Source: Apoda limacodes
Taxonomy: Eukaryota; Arthropoda; Insecta; Lepidoptera; Limacodidae
Reading direction: 5' to 3'
Assembly: GCA_946406115.1 (NCBI GenBank)
Contig: OX291557.1
Location: 14,416,501 to 14,480,500, forward strand
DNA: 64,000 nt
Position numbers and translations under genes: made by a program
The notes under the pieces: generated by a model
The model's database searches: none
The model's input: the letters and a program-made list of their open reading frames with translations, nothing else
What the model was told of the DNA's origin: nothing
Shown here: positions 22,141-33,274 of the stretch, in pieces
Layout of the letters: each line of letters starts with the position of its first letter
Position numbering within the stretch: position 1 is the first letter of the stretch

Positions 22141-22607
22141 ACGTCACGCAGTAGTTTTGGTCAAGCGTGAGTCGACATAGCCCCAGACACAGGGGTTGGT
22201 TGCGTGAGTCGACATAGCCCCAGACACAGGGGTGGTTTTGAGAGTGGTCAAGCGCGAGTCGCCACACCCCAGACACAGGGGTGGTTTTGAGAGTGGCCAA
22301 GCGCGAGTCGTGCGGGGCAGAAAAGTTTTTAGGAGAGGGGTTGGGGTTGGAGGGTAGTGAGCCAGAACCAACGATGTTTTGAGAGTGGTCAAGCGCGAGT
22401 CGCCACACCCCAGACACAGGGGTGGTTTTGAGAGTGGTCAAGCGCGAGTCGTGCGGGGGCAGAAAAGTTTTTAGGCGAGGGGTTGGGGTTGGAGGGTAGT
22501 GAGCCAGAACCAACGATGTTTTAAGAGTGGTCAAGCGCGAGTCGTGCGGGGGCAGAAAAGTTTTTAGGCGAGGGGTTGAGGTTGGAGGGTAGTGCGCCAG
22601 AACCAAC
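22141..22607 (-). repeat. terminal minisatellite, right arm
   Basis: Inverted copy of the array at 15374-15840, with the same unit order. It lacks an 11-12 bp insertion ('aagctcaccaa') present near 15420 in the left arm. Frames at 22109-22606 and 22144-22392 (minus) are repeat translations. Confidence 0.85.
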
Positions 22608-22727
22608 GACTAACAACCTTTTACAGAGATGAAGTATCTACGCTTTTCTATGTTGTTTAAACCAAATTTCTTGGACCCAGAATCTCGTTAATCTCAGAAC
22701 TGAACGTCACTGGAGAAGTCGACACCT

Positions 22728-22893
22728 ACGTAGTTTTAATTTTAGACACACTTTGTCACGAATTTCTTCAACAAATTATACTTTTTGTTTTCCAAGCAAC
22801 AGACATCAAGTATGCATGTGCTGGTCCCTTGATTGTCAGTGACTATAATCCATGGGTGTGTGTAATGTACTTCAACGGTTGAGCAACCATGGA
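22728..22893 (-). repeat. inverted partner of 13896-14059
   Basis: The minus strand matches the repeat next to the 14-kb Crypton fragment, but here it continues into unrelated sequence ('ctacgtaggtgtcgacttct') with no Crypton coding. It lies 120 bp outside the right end of the palindrome. Confidence 0.7.
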
Positions 22894-22973
22894 ATTGTTT
22901 GCGTCGAGCACGTAACTGAACGTAAACGATAGTTAACTCATGCTAAGCGCTCCGGTCAACTCTGGATTACTTA

Positions 22974-24640
22974 GGCTGGGTTGCACCAACTTACTATAAC
23001 GATAACAAAAGACCGACGGCTTGTCAAATCCTCGGTTAAGGAAAAAATGGAGTGCACCATTTGACAATTGTTAAAATACGTCATAACTTTAACGTTAACA
23101 TTGTTAGGCTGGGTTGGTCCAACTAACTATAACGATAACAAAAGGCCGACGGCTTGTCAAATCCTCGGTTAAGCAAAAAACTGAGTGCACCATCTGACAA
23201 TTGTTGAAATACGTCATAACTTTAACGTTAACAATAACCAGCCGAAAATTACTGGTTATAGTTAAAGTTACAGTTGACAAGCCGCTAAATTATCATAAAA
23301 TGAGGTTATTTTTGTGAAATACAACCAATTTGAATTACCTGGTGTTTTTAATATTATGTAGGTAGCATTGCAGTAATTTTGTATTCCTCTGCACCACGTC
23401 ATTTTTGCGTAAAAAAATTTTTAATGGATGAAGATGCATCCCCTTATACCCAAATGGAATCGTTTTTGTAACCGTTACAATTCACCAATTTGGGTTGCAC
23501 CGTCCGACAAGTTGTCAATGCTATTGTTACGTGTTTTGCTAGGATAAAGGACTTGAATCCACGCCTTTCACAATGAATAAAAAAATATTGTGCGAAGCTG
23601 CCAAAGCATAGCCAGAACAGAACAGTCCTTAAATCTGTAAATTATGAATCAATGTAGATTGGCAGTAATCGTGAGAACAGACAAGGAAGGTGCCATATGT
23701 AACTAAGCGTGCATGATTAGTGCAGCTATATTGTACTATGTTGATATTTTCATTGGAAAACAAGAAATAAATCTATACTGAAATAGTAGTGCTATGTTAG
23801 GTTATGTTTTTCTCCTCCGAGTGGAGCGAGGGCAGCCCACAGAGGGGTGTGTTGAATACATACCAAGCAATTTTTTTAAAAAAATAATATATAAATTGTT
23901 AAAATACGTCATAACTTTAACGTTAACAATGTAAGGCTGGGTTGGTCCAACTAGCTATAACGATAACAAAAGGCCGACGGCTTGTCAAATCCTCGGTTAA
24001 GCAAAAAATGGAGTGCACCATCTGACAATTGTTGAAATACGTCATAACTTTAACGTTAACAATAACCAGCCTAAAATTACTGCTTATAGTTAAAGTTAAA
24101 AGAGCCTTACATTGTTAACGTTAAAGTTATGACGTATTTTAACAATTTATATATTATTTTTTTTAAAAAATTGCTTGGTATGTATTAAACACACCCCTCT
24201 GTGGGCTGCCCTCGCTCCACTCGGAGGAGAAAAACATAAACTAACATAGCACTAGTATTTCAGTATAGATTTATTTCTTGTTTTCCAATAAAAACATCAA
24301 CATAGTTACAATATAGCTGTACTAATCATGCACGCTTAGTTACATATGGCACCTTCCTTGTCTGTTCTCACGATGACTGCCAATCTACATTGATTTATAA
24401 TTAACAGATTTAAGGACTGTTCTGTTCTGGCTATGCTTTGGCAGCTTCGCACAATATTTTTTTATTCATTGTGAAAGGCGTGGCTTCAAGTCCTTTATCC
24501 TAGCAAAACACGTAACAATAGCATTGACAACTTGTCGGACGGTGCAACCCAAATTGGTGAATTGTAACGGTTAAAGTTAAAGTAATTGTTGAAGTTATTT
24601 TTGACAATAATTTTAACAGACGTTTTCGTGCAATCCAGCC
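22974..24640. mobile_element. composite element with GGCTGGGTTGCACC-type ends
   Basis: The left end GGCTGGGTTGCACC (22974) pairs with GTGCAATCCAGCC (ending 24640). Inside are three ~133-bp units starting at 22974, 23107 and 23935, each with 'actataacgataacaaaag', 'ccgacggcttgtcaaatcct' and 'catctgacaattgttg'. There is also a palindrome with 470-bp arms (23469-23938 and 24103-24573). No transposase was recognised. This looks like a DNA transposon or MITE that has grown by nested insertion and inversion. Confidence 0.6.
23469..24573. repeat. 470-bp-arm palindrome
   Basis: Arms 23469-23938 and 24103-24573 are inverted copies with scattered mismatches. Both outer ends carry 'ttcaccaatttgggttgcac' or its complement, and both inner ends carry 'ttaacgttaacaatgtaagg'. 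The 164-bp spacer is the third 133-bp unit. No open frame is shared by both arms; the minus frame at 24500-24697 is incidental. Confidence 0.85.
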
Positions 24641-25013
24641 TTTTACTGTAGAAAGTATAGTGTAACAAACTTTTCTGACCCGGCGGTAAAAATTCAAAAC
24701 ACAGTCGCCATATAGAAATGGTGTGAACTTACAACTATACTAGTGACCCAACACCCAAGGTCTAAGAGTTAGAAAAGTTTGTTGCATTGTACGGCCATTA
24801 GCGTATAAAAATAACTGAATTTGTTCAAAAATCTTATTCGCTTTCAGTATGGATAAGTTTCAATATGGATAATATTTGCAGATATTACACAATTTTCGTA
24901 TATTATTTTGAGGAAAATTAAGGAAATAATGCATAGATATCAATACATATATTACACAATAAATTTAAACAAGTTTTTAATTATTTACAAATCCAAAGAG
25001 GGGCAAATCCAGA

Positions 25014-26814
25014 TTACTTCTTCCATGGGAACGGAAAAACGACATTATTGTAGGCAGGAACGAAGTCAGTCCGGTAGTCATAGGAAACCACGTTCGGTGG
25101 GTACCACACTGGATTACCGGTGTACACAAGCTCCGAGGGTTTGGAAGCAACGAGGCCGAGGAGAGCCACGAAAACAACAAGGAACTGCAAAAAAAAGATG
25201 TTTTCACCACGAGTGTGTAGGTGTAGTATAGTTTTATCCTTTATTTTATCACAATGTACACTGACAGTTTTTTTTTATACCAGTAAGGTATCCTCTTCAA
25301 GCAGCCTATTAAATCTAAAGCATCTACAAAGAGGAAAAAAAATACTTTCTATATATAAATATTTGAACTAATATAAATCATTTCCTTAAGTTACATTTGC
25401 AGCCTTTTGGACCATACCACTGCAGAAAAATAGGCATTCTTATATGTATGTAAGTTTTTCATGTTTTCCTTTACCAAATGGGTCAGTCCTCATCAGCTTT
25501 ATATGCCCCACTATTGGGGCACGGCCTACTTTTAGCGAGGGTGATTTGAGCCGCTATCCACACGCGGCCCAAGTGCGGATTGTTGACTTCACTTATGTCT
25601 TTTTTTTCTGACGTTTGCAGGTTTCCTCAGAATGTTTTCCTTCACCAAAAGCCAGTGGTGTGAATAATTAACGTACTTGATAAATTAAGAATAAGTCGGT
25701 ACTTTTTCGTGTAAGAATACAAATCAGCAATAAAAGATTTATGGATCTAAAACTAAGGGTCATGTATTTTCAAAAAATCTTCCTGACTTTGTCAGCTCAG
25801 AAACATGATTAAATGATTTATTTAACCGCTCGATAGTTTTTTTTTTCGAAATTACCTCTTCAAAATCATAAAAATTTAGATTATTATTATAAATTAAAGG
25901 CTTAAAGTAGCGTTATTTTGTAGGTACCAAGAATACATAAAATAAAATCACTCGAAAGCTATGAAAAACCTTTTTTTTGCAGAATTAAAACCGTTTTTGT
26001 TAAAAACCACTAGAACCAAAATATATTAATAACTTTTTTGCGATTATTCTGGCTTTTTGACTATCCTCCAGCTAGTCCGCTATAAAAATCTATATAATTA
26101 TGGGAACCCAATAATGATTTAAAATACAACACATAATTCTCCGTTGCTCTTGGTTGTCGTGGGAACTATGTATGGACCCAGTGTACTTTGTGATTTTAGT
26201 TAATTTGATAGAAAACCTATTTGGTCTTCACTGTGCCAAATTACAACCACAACGGCTGCAAACAATAAACGTTACTCGAAAACAAACAAATAAATTATGC
26301 ACAGACAACATGGACACCGAGAAACTACTACTGTTAGGAAAAATGTATAAAAATTCGAATAGGGTTAATTAGAATTCATGAAATGCAGGATTTTGTGTAA
26401 TAATAATTATATACACTTTAATTTATAAACATAATAATTTTACAAATATATATTTAACTATAAGTACATATATGCGTTAATCATAGAATATATTACGTAT
26501 AAGTAAATATATATAAACAAATATATTAATAAGTGTTTTAGTAAACCTATCTAATAGGCCGTAAACGTCCAAAAAATTTAAGAAATCTAAGCTATTTGAA
26601 TTATTACGTAATTATATAACAATGTATACGGTAAAAGAACTATTCTGTATTTGATCCCAAAAATAATAAATGATTTGCCAGCTGAAATACAAAACATGTA
26701 TGTGATGAATGAGAAATCATTGAGAAGAAAATTAAAAATATATCTCACTAGTATTTTGTAAGATGTTTGGAATCGGAAGAATGTACTTTTATTGACATTA
26801 TGTAAGTATATAAG

Positions 26815-26850
<36 letters not shown>

Positions 26851-27873
26851 GTATATATGTGTATATGTATCTGTATAAATTTATTTAGAATAATGATGAA
26901 TTAAATTGTCATAAGTGGACTCTCACACCATAGAACCCATAGAGGTTTTTTTGATGTGAAATACTGTAAACATTGTATAATACTAGAAATATAATGGATA
27001 AATAAAAAAAATAAAAAAATCCTTTGTCGTACAAAATAGGTACAAAGTGTGACTGGTTTGCCTGTTTTAGAAGACCTTTTAGAATGTCTATACATAATTC
27101 TCATTATATGTCCTAGAAACATAAGATTTTGATTTGTTTTTTTACTATAGCGCCCTATGACGCCAGTAAAATTTAAGTACTTACCTTACTAATTAATGAA
27201 AAATTCTTAACTTCGTTAAATACTTTGCCTTTTGTGGGATAGTACTTCTTTTTACCTGACTGACCCAGAGGAGGTTACCTAATGTTTTTAGCCCGTATGT
27301 TTGTATGCATGTCGGTATATTTTGACCTCATCTAGCCTAAGATACTGGACCGGTTTCGATGAATGAGGTCTTATATGAAGGGTATTTATCTCCTGAATGT
27401 TAAAGGGTACATAAAAGACTCAAGCGAGAGTCGAAAAAAACAGTTGTAAATAAAAATAAATATTTAAATAAATTAAATGACCCCACTGCAAAAATATTAA
27501 AAATTAAAATGCAATAAAAAACCACCACCCAAATTATTTTACTATAAGAAGGCGGGACTCATTTTAATGCAAGTACAGACTACAGATTGCTCAAACTATA
27601 GTAGTTACCTTACAAAAAAGTTACCCTCCAAAAAATAACCTTGGTACGTTTTAGGTGCACTGTTTATTAATTTTAAATTCTTAATGTTTTGCAGTCGGGT
27701 TTTTTATTTATTATATATTCTTTAATAGACTTTTATGTTAATTTTTATAGAAATTACTTAAGCAAAATTGTACTAAATTATAAAAAAAAAAATTAGTTAA
27801 GAACGTAAAATAATATTTAACAAAAATATTTTTTTAGAAAATAATTATATAATTTACTTACCAGTTTAAACAT
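25014..27873 (-). CDS. small secreted protein, two exons (gene B)
   Basis: Coding exons are 27862-27873 (MFKL) and 25014-25184 (56 residues plus stop), giving 60 residues. The intron (25185-27861) starts GTAAGT and ends tttgcag; phase 0. The joined N-terminus MFKLFLVVFVALLGLVASKP is a clear signal peptide, cut probably after Ala or Ser near residue 18. The roughly 42-residue mature peptide is rich in aromatic residues, Pro and Val (VYTGNPVWYPPNVVSYDY) and ends FPFPWKK. No Cys is present, so it is not a disulfide peptide. The intron position and MFKL exon match gene D at 59576-63494. Probably an extracellular structural or cuticle-associated protein; no named family recognised. A strong TATA box lies 58-67 bp upstream of the ATG. 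Best polyA candidate is ATTAAA at 24976-24981. Confidence 0.8.
25480..25720 (-). repeat. lepidopteran interspersed repeat in intron of gene B
   Basis: It contains 'attggggcacggcctacttt', 'agtgcggattgttgacttca' and 'tttcctcagaatgttttcct'. Related fragments lie at about 7770-7860, 39690-39790 and 53125-53330. No coding frame. Confidence 0.55.
26570..27022 (+). mobile_element. LINE reverse-transcriptase C-terminus and 3' UTR
   Basis: The plus strand at 26650-26760 reads LIPKIINDLPAEIQN and then SLRRKLKIYLTS before a stop. This is the common C-terminal text of CR1/Jockey-group LINE polyproteins. About 260 bp of non-coding DNA follow, with a (TA)n microsatellite at about 26815-26862, ending in an A-rich tail near 27000-27022. 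It lies in the intron of gene B, opposite to the gene. Confidence 0.6.
27270..27720 (+). repeat. interspersed repeat ending 'gcagtcgggttttttattta'
   Basis: The left part ('tttgtatgcatgtcggtata', 'ctaagatactggaccggttt') and the right end ('tgttttgcagtcgggttttt') look like the two ends of a common lepidopteran SINE- or MITE-like repeat of about 450 bp. No coding frame. It lies within the intron of gene B. Confidence 0.45.
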
Positions 27874-27907
27874 GGTTGTTTAGTTTTCAATTCTTTGTAG
27901 ATGAATA

Positions 27908-27940
27908 TGATAAAACGATTGCAATTCCTCTATTTATATA
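27908..27940 (-). promoter_or_regulatory. core promoter of gene B (TATA box)
   Basis: TATATAAATA (27940-27931, minus) lies about 32 bp upstream of TCATA, a weak initiator with A at 27908. The predicted leader is about 35 nt. Confidence 0.7.
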
Positions 27941-28024
27941 ATAGTTCACCTCCTGATTGTAGATAATTTTAAAAACAAATTCACCTGAAGAAACTTGTTG
28001 ACATTTACATACATTTGAATATTA

Positions 28025-28680
28025 ATGTACAAGACCGGTTAAGTGCGGGTAGTGTTCATTTGCTTATGGTTCCGTAGCACATAAGATAACAGCCATTGTA
28101 ATTGTAAACGTTTGTTTTTTGACAGGACGCGCGCCGGACCGAAGTTGTCATATAGGTTGCAAAAATGTTGTACACGTGTCGGATGACGGACCGCTGAATA
28201 TTTGTAGGTATTGAAAGTTTTCTACCAATCGTTGTTAAAACGGACGTCTATAGACGTATTGTATATAGACTTTCAGGCGGGCCGCAAAATTGTTTGTTAA
28301 CTTAGGCTTATTAAAAAAAATGTTTGGTGTTTATCGTAAAATATAGAATAAAATACATGTAAAGTACGGCATATTTTGGGAAAAACAAAATCCTTAGCCT
28401 GTGATGCATAAACAGTGAAATATGCTGTCTTTAATTTTTAATGTTAAGGTGAAAAACAAATTATTATGCATTTTAGCTTCAAAAGGGGACATAATTATTT
28501 AAAATTTATTCATTTATGTTACACGTCCGTATTTGGTTCACAAATATCATTCATGGACTAAATTTCAACTTAATTGGTCCAGTTGATTTGGAGCAAATTT
28601 TCTGGGACAGACAGGCAGATGCACAAGTGATCCTATAAGGATTCCGTTTTGCATTGTCGGACGTACAGAACCCTAAAACT
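28025..28680 (+). repeat. 'accggttaagtgcgggt...gaaccctaaa' repeat
   Basis: The left end reads 'gaccggttaagtgcgggtag' then 'tatggttccgtagc'. The right end reads 'gatcctataaggattccgtt' then 'acgtacagaaccctaaaa'. The outer words ggttccgta and acagaaccct are roughly complementary. Fragments of the same family are at about 39365-39435, 51200-51272 and 56512-56700. No protein is encoded. Confidence 0.55.
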
Positions 28681-28689
28681 ATTAATTAT

Positions 28690-29400
28690 TGCACTGTTTT
28701 CCATTCCTTATATTTTTAACACGACATTTAACCGGTTTTGCATTGTGTTCTTCTTGCAATTTAAATATTTAGCTACAATTTTTTTACGTTACAAGTAAAA
28801 TTATTTAAAATTATTATAACCTCGAATCAAAAAAAATCATATCGATTGGACGGCCCCTTACCAATTTACCCTCCTTTCTCTTTCCTGCTTCATCATCAGA
28901 CCATGATTACTATCTGTCTATAATCTATTCATTGAGACCATTCCAATGATCCCGAACATAATATCTCCACTGTAAGTTTTTAAGAAGTTGAATATCCCGC
29001 AGGAACTAGGTGATACTGTAACAAGGTTATTTTGTTCTTGCAATATAAAATATAAATTAAGTAAAATAACACCAAATTTCGAGTCGATCTGACCCCAGAT
29101 AGTTACTTATATTCCTTCATCAACTAGAAAAGAGCTGATGATTCTCAATAAACAGCTGAACAGATTTTGTTGAATCGTATAGCCAAGAAAACTATCGATC
29201 AATTCGCCTTTCAAACAAAACTCAATAAATCAGTCTCGGTCCATCAGTCACAGACAGATACATAGATATTCACGTCAAACTTATAATACCCCTCTGTTTT
29301 CGTCGGTAGTTGGAATACAGACTTTTCGCGCTATGCCAAATAGAATTTTGACAAATATAGGTACATATTTGCCTATTTGTCAAGACAAATATGTACGTTT
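28690..29400. other. intergenic, nothing recognised
   Basis: AT-rich with short tracts of moderate complexity. No gene, splice pair or transposon end was identified. Confidence 0.4.
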
Positions 29401-29404
29401 TGTA

Positions 29405-29650
29405 GTGAAAACTTCTTTATCGGCGTTGTGCACTTTTTTGTGATGGGTAAAAAATGATAAACTCGCGTCAGGCTGATCGAAAATTCGTAAGACGGAAACC
29501 CTAATGCCACGCCATAAAAATTCGCAAGACAGAAACCATAATGTCACGCCATAATAGGATGATTGGCAAAATAAAAAGATTGATTATGAAGTGAAAACTT
29601 CTTTAGCGGCGTTGTGCACTTTTTTTGTGATGGGTAAAAAACCTCGGGCA
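29405..29650 (+). repeat. repeat with direct ~50-bp flanks
   Basis: The words 'agtgaaaacttctttatcgg' and 'gcgttgtgcactttttt' with 'gatgggtaaaaaa' occur at 29405-29453 and again at 29590-29642. Between them, 'ttcgtaagacggaaacccta' and 'ttcgcaagacagaaacc' form a second pair. This looks like a repeat element duplicated in part. Confidence 0.6.
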
Positions 29651-29857
29651 TGAATACAAACCTAATCAAAGTAAATAAAGATTATTAAATCGTACGCTAA
29701 CTACCAGACCATGCAGAAAGTTTTGCGAAAGTTTTAAGGTATAAGGCGCTGGCCACTTGTAATTATTTAAAAAAATTTGGTTATTTAAAAGTAAAAATAC
29801 CATTGTTCGAATTTCAAATTTCCCACCACATTTTTTTGAGAGCCAAATTAAATTATC

Positions 29858-30345
29858 GTGCCTCAATTAAAAATGGATCTACATCCAGAACATTTTCGTG
29901 CGATGATTTTCTACGATTTTAAATGTGGCCTAAAACCTGATGAGTCATTTGATCGACTTCCAATGGCTTTTATGGATGAAGGGTCTTCAATAGCAACCAT
30001 TAACCGTTGGCATAGCGAGTTCAAGCGCGGTCGCTCTTATTTTGGGCGATGAACAAAGGAGTGGTCGTCCTACGACGGCTGACACGGAAGAAAGTGTGCT
30101 GGCAGTACAAAATTTAATTCAAGAAAACAGGCGAATTACATAGGAAGAGATTCAGCATACATTGCAGATTGGTTCGGAAAGCGTTCACAAGATTCAACGC
30201 GAGCGCCTTCGCGTGAGGAGGAGAGTTTCGCGCTAGGTTTCGCACAACCTCACCGAAGCTCAGAAGCAGGCCGTTTTTTCTCGTTTTGAAAAAACGCATG
30301 AAACTTTGTATACAGGCTGGTGGAGAGTTCTTTCAAAAGAATTAA
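29858..30345 (+). pseudogene. second mariner-like transposase, N-terminal fragment
   Basis: From ATG at 29873 the plus strand reads MDLHPEHFRAMIFYDFKCG, then SIATINRWHSEFKRGR. This is the double helix-turn-helix of a mariner-type transposase. A one-base shift near 30045 moves the next part, RSGRPTTADTEESVLAVQN, into another frame, and two stops follow (about 30140 and 30236). The text ends near LTEAQKQAVFSRFEKTHE, before the first catalytic Asp. It is a different mariner lineage from the one at 6506. No terminal repeats were found. Confidence 0.75.
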
Positions 30346-30631
30346 TTTAAATATTTTACCCATAGATGATAGTTTTTTAGTTTCTCAAAACTTTCTGAGT
30401 GTCCCACGTATATTGGCATTAAGACCACATCTGGCCATTAGGATTTACTTGGTGTCTAAAAATATGTAGACGTCTTTGTTTTTTTTGTATTCAAGATGCA
30501 GTTTGTTCTCTAATAAAATTGAGTGTTTTGCTGCCGTAATTGAGGTTGAATTTTGGCAAAAACAAGACAACCTTTTATTTTGCTAAGCTACTGACAAAAC
30601 TGGCATTTTTTTAATACTTCAAAGCTGCGGT

Positions 30632-30810
30632 AGTTAAGTTAAGTACTAACACTTAAGCACATAATCTAGGTCATAACTTCTGCACACTTAACATAGTTTT
30701 ACTATATAAGAACATGAATGTACTTTAGTATTTTTTGATATATCTGTGTAGCTAGGTTTATTAATAAATAACTTTAATTTTATTTAAAATCTCTGTGTCC
30801 GTAACTTAAT
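30632..30810 (+). mobile_element. LTR of a Ty3/gypsy-like retroelement
   Basis: The segment begins AGTTAAGTTA and ends GTAACTTAAT, so TTAAGTTA is inverted at its ends. It holds a TATA box (tatataag, about 30703) and an AATAAA site near 30762. Immediately after it comes TGGCGCAGCCGGAACGAT (30811-30828), which fits a tRNA primer-binding site of the gypsy group. Only one LTR was found. Confidence 0.5.
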
Positions 30811-31110
30811 TGGCGCAGCCGGAACGATCCCTGTATTTGGAGTGCTGAGCCGATTGTAGATCGAATTTTCTCCAATAAAGTCGAAGGTCGGAAACAGCTC
30901 TAATAGGCCAAACCTTGAGGCTAGTTTTATATTTGTGCCGTTTGGGGTCAAAACCCTGGTGCCATAGGTAGCAAAGCACCTTGTTTGTGACCTCTCCGCA
31001 CGTCTGGTCGAGGCGTCGGGTGACCGGAGGTCTGGCAGCTTCCTATACCAAAGGATCAGTTTGGCGATCCAAAGACACTGCCAGCATTCTGGGCACCGCT
31101 GTGCCACATG
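30811..31110 (+). mobile_element. leader/internal remnant after the LTR
   Basis: About 300 bp of GC-richer sequence follow the putative primer-binding site and break off into AT-rich DNA near 31110. No gag or pol motif is readable on the plus strand. The 107-codon minus-strand frame at 30784-31107 crosses the LTR boundary and is therefore unlikely to be a gene. Confidence 0.35.
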
Positions 31111-33190
31111 ATTTTTCAGAAGACATTTTTTATTTTTAGTCAGGTTATAGCTTTAAATTTTAGTGTTTTTGTGTTCTTTAACATTTTATATTTAAAGGTA
31201 CATATTTGGATTTGCCTTGCCAATCCATACCACGAGTTGGCCTTGAACAATTCATTTTTTATCTCACTGGCTCGGAAAGGCTCACTTTGTCGTTTAAAAT
31301 CTGCGTGGAAAAGGCTACTTTATCCGCTTGCGCGCAAAACGTTTTTTTTTAATTCTACAAAAACAATGATAATAAAACCGTCCGAATTTAGTAAAAAAAC
31401 ATTTTATTTTAGTTATTGCTCGACGCCATAAAATAACAAAACTAAATAATTTAGAAAAATGATTTTTAATTAATAAGAAGTTTAAACAAAAAATATCACA
31501 TGAATCTACATAAAAAATGAAGATGGTAACCAAGACAGATTTGTGACTAAAATTAAATAAATAAATTATAAATTGATTATTATATATAAATTTTGTCATT
31601 GCACCAGATAAACGGTGCGCGTCGCGCTGTCAGAGAGGTCAAGTCCGTTTTCAGTGGTGGTCGCCAACGTAACGCATTAGGCTGGTCGCTCTACAGATAC
31701 GCCTGTCAGGATAGTTCAGCCTTATATGGCCGTTTGAGCAGCTTGCCAGCTGAGAAGACCTAAACGTGTTATGCTCAAAATTATCTAAGCGCTCGTAAGA
31801 TATAAGTTTAATTCTAAGAATTTTAAAATTGGAATGGTGCAAATTCGGAACGCATCTTAAAAAAAAGAAAAAAGAAAAGAAACATTTGTTTGGAATAACG
31901 TAGTAGGTACATCATTTTGGTGTTTTAACTATAAGCATATTACTTTTACTAAATAAACTTAAGTTAATAATTAAAAAACATGAGTAACTCCACCTGTGAC
32001 GTTAAATACCTAAGTTTATCCGCTAAGTACTACGAGTGTGCGATTTGTTAACTACATGCAGACAAACAATAGATACTTAACCTATTTCAGAGACCTATAA
32101 TGTTGTTATCATGTTATCAATACTTATTAAACTATATAAAATAAGTATCTATACTTGTTCCAATTATAAGTAATCAAACACTATTTTTTTTTTTCTGTAT
32201 TTTTTGTATATTTTCCTCGCTGTAATAAGATGAAAAATGTTTGTTTCGCACGGCTGGATTTTTTTTTTGGTTTCGTGCCTTAGAATCCCTCGCCTTGCTT
32301 AGGATTAAATTGTTGAACCATTCGCTTCGTTTATGGGTTCAATCTTTGACTCCTATGTTTACTTGGTATTTAATATAGACATTTACGCCAAAAAGCAGTT
32401 GTCCAGTCTTGCATAACAAACCGCTTACCATCAGGCAGACTGTTAGCTTTTTTGCTACCTTAGTGGTATAAAAAAAAATCTATTATTTTCAATTTTTTTT
32501 TAATAAAATTTTTTGGACATTACTTAACTAAGCAAAGCTATGGATACCAGATAATTTATACATATACACATATAAATATATATTTTTTTTTGTAAGTACA
32601 TACATATTATACATAGAAAACACCTAGCCTCAAGACATACACAAATATTAAATGTTTATCGATTCAGCAATAAGATTACCCACGGAGCCAACGTTATAAG
32701 TTAATATTGCGCATATTTTTTTTTGTATACTACGGTATTATTTTATCTTATTTTGTCTTCAAAAAATGAAATGATATTTCTAAAAAATAATTTAAAAGCT
32801 TTTTCTAAATTCTTGAATGAGTAAGTGAGGTTACTACCTTACCTTACTGAGTTTCTTGCCGGTTCTTCTCAGTACAAGGTCTTCCGCCCTATAGACTTAC
32901 GAACCGATGGCGTAGTGACATTCATAAGTGCTCAGTTAATGTAGCCTGAAAATAAATGATTTTGATATTTTTTTGATTTTACTCTTATATCAAAATTATA
33001 AAAGTGTTTTTAACACAACTATATAGATACGGAGCTCGGAAGCAAACACCAATCATTAAGCGGTTTCAGGGAAAGGTCACCGTAGAAAAGGGAAGTCTTA
33101 CATAGGCCCACGTGATGAAAACGCAATACCGGCAGGTGTATACACGTGTAACCGTGCATTGCAAACATTGCACATGTCCATTGCTCCTTT
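31111..33190. other. intergenic with repeat fragments
   Basis: No gene seen. About 31595-31860 is a mixed-composition block bounded by 'cattgcaccag' and 'aatggtgcaaat', possibly a repeat. About 32425-32475 is a Jockey-LINE tail ('accatcaggcagactgttag', 'ctaccttagtggtataaaaa'). About 32838-32975 is the other LINE-tail family ('gagtttcttgccggttcttc' to 'aaataaatgattttgat'). Confidence 0.45.
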
Positions 33191-33200
33191 TGCTACCCTT

Positions 33201-33233
33201 TATAAAGCCTGACTCCAAGTGTTACAAATCAGT
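33201..33233 (+). promoter_or_regulatory. core promoter of gene C (TATA + initiator)
   Basis: TATAAAG (33201-33207) is followed 30 bp later by ATCAGTTTG, with the initiator A at 33231. Spacing and both motifs are canonical for arthropod focused promoters. Confidence 0.8.
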
Positions 33234-33274
33234 TTGTTACTTGCTTTACCCTATCTTGGTTTAAAAATTAAATA

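Larger units (their letters stand above)
15374..22607. mobile_element. palindromic Polinton/Maverick-like derivative
   Basis: The left arm (15374-18450) and right arm (19481-22607) are inverted copies about 3.1 kb long, separated by 1.03 kb. From outside in, each arm has a GC-rich minisatellite, a unique stretch of about 500 bp, then decayed protein-primed type-B DNA polymerase. The arms differ by substitutions and indels: 11 extra bases at the left outer end, about 14 extra bases in the right arm near 21060, and about 60 bases missing from the left arm near 17960. The duplication is therefore not a recent copy. Polintons have long inverted repeats with terminal tandem repeats and encode such a polymerase. 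Integrase, ATPase, protease and capsid genes are not seen. No target duplication could be established. An endogenous bidnavirus, whose polymerase is of the same lineage, is the main alternative. Confidence 0.8.

Noticed and set aside
15374..22607. Palindrome as a pure assembly artefact
   Set aside because: The arms differ by several indels and substitutions, which a mirrored-read error would not give; long reads should still confirm it.
24977..25231. 77-, 83- and 107-codon frames over the second exon of gene B
   Set aside because: Shadows; the real frame is the one that begins at the tttgcag acceptor and reads a signal peptide when joined to MFKL.
30784..31107. 107-codon minus-strand frame with Cys-rich start
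   Set aside because: Spans the border between a putative LTR and its leader; the few Cys do not form a zinc knuckle.
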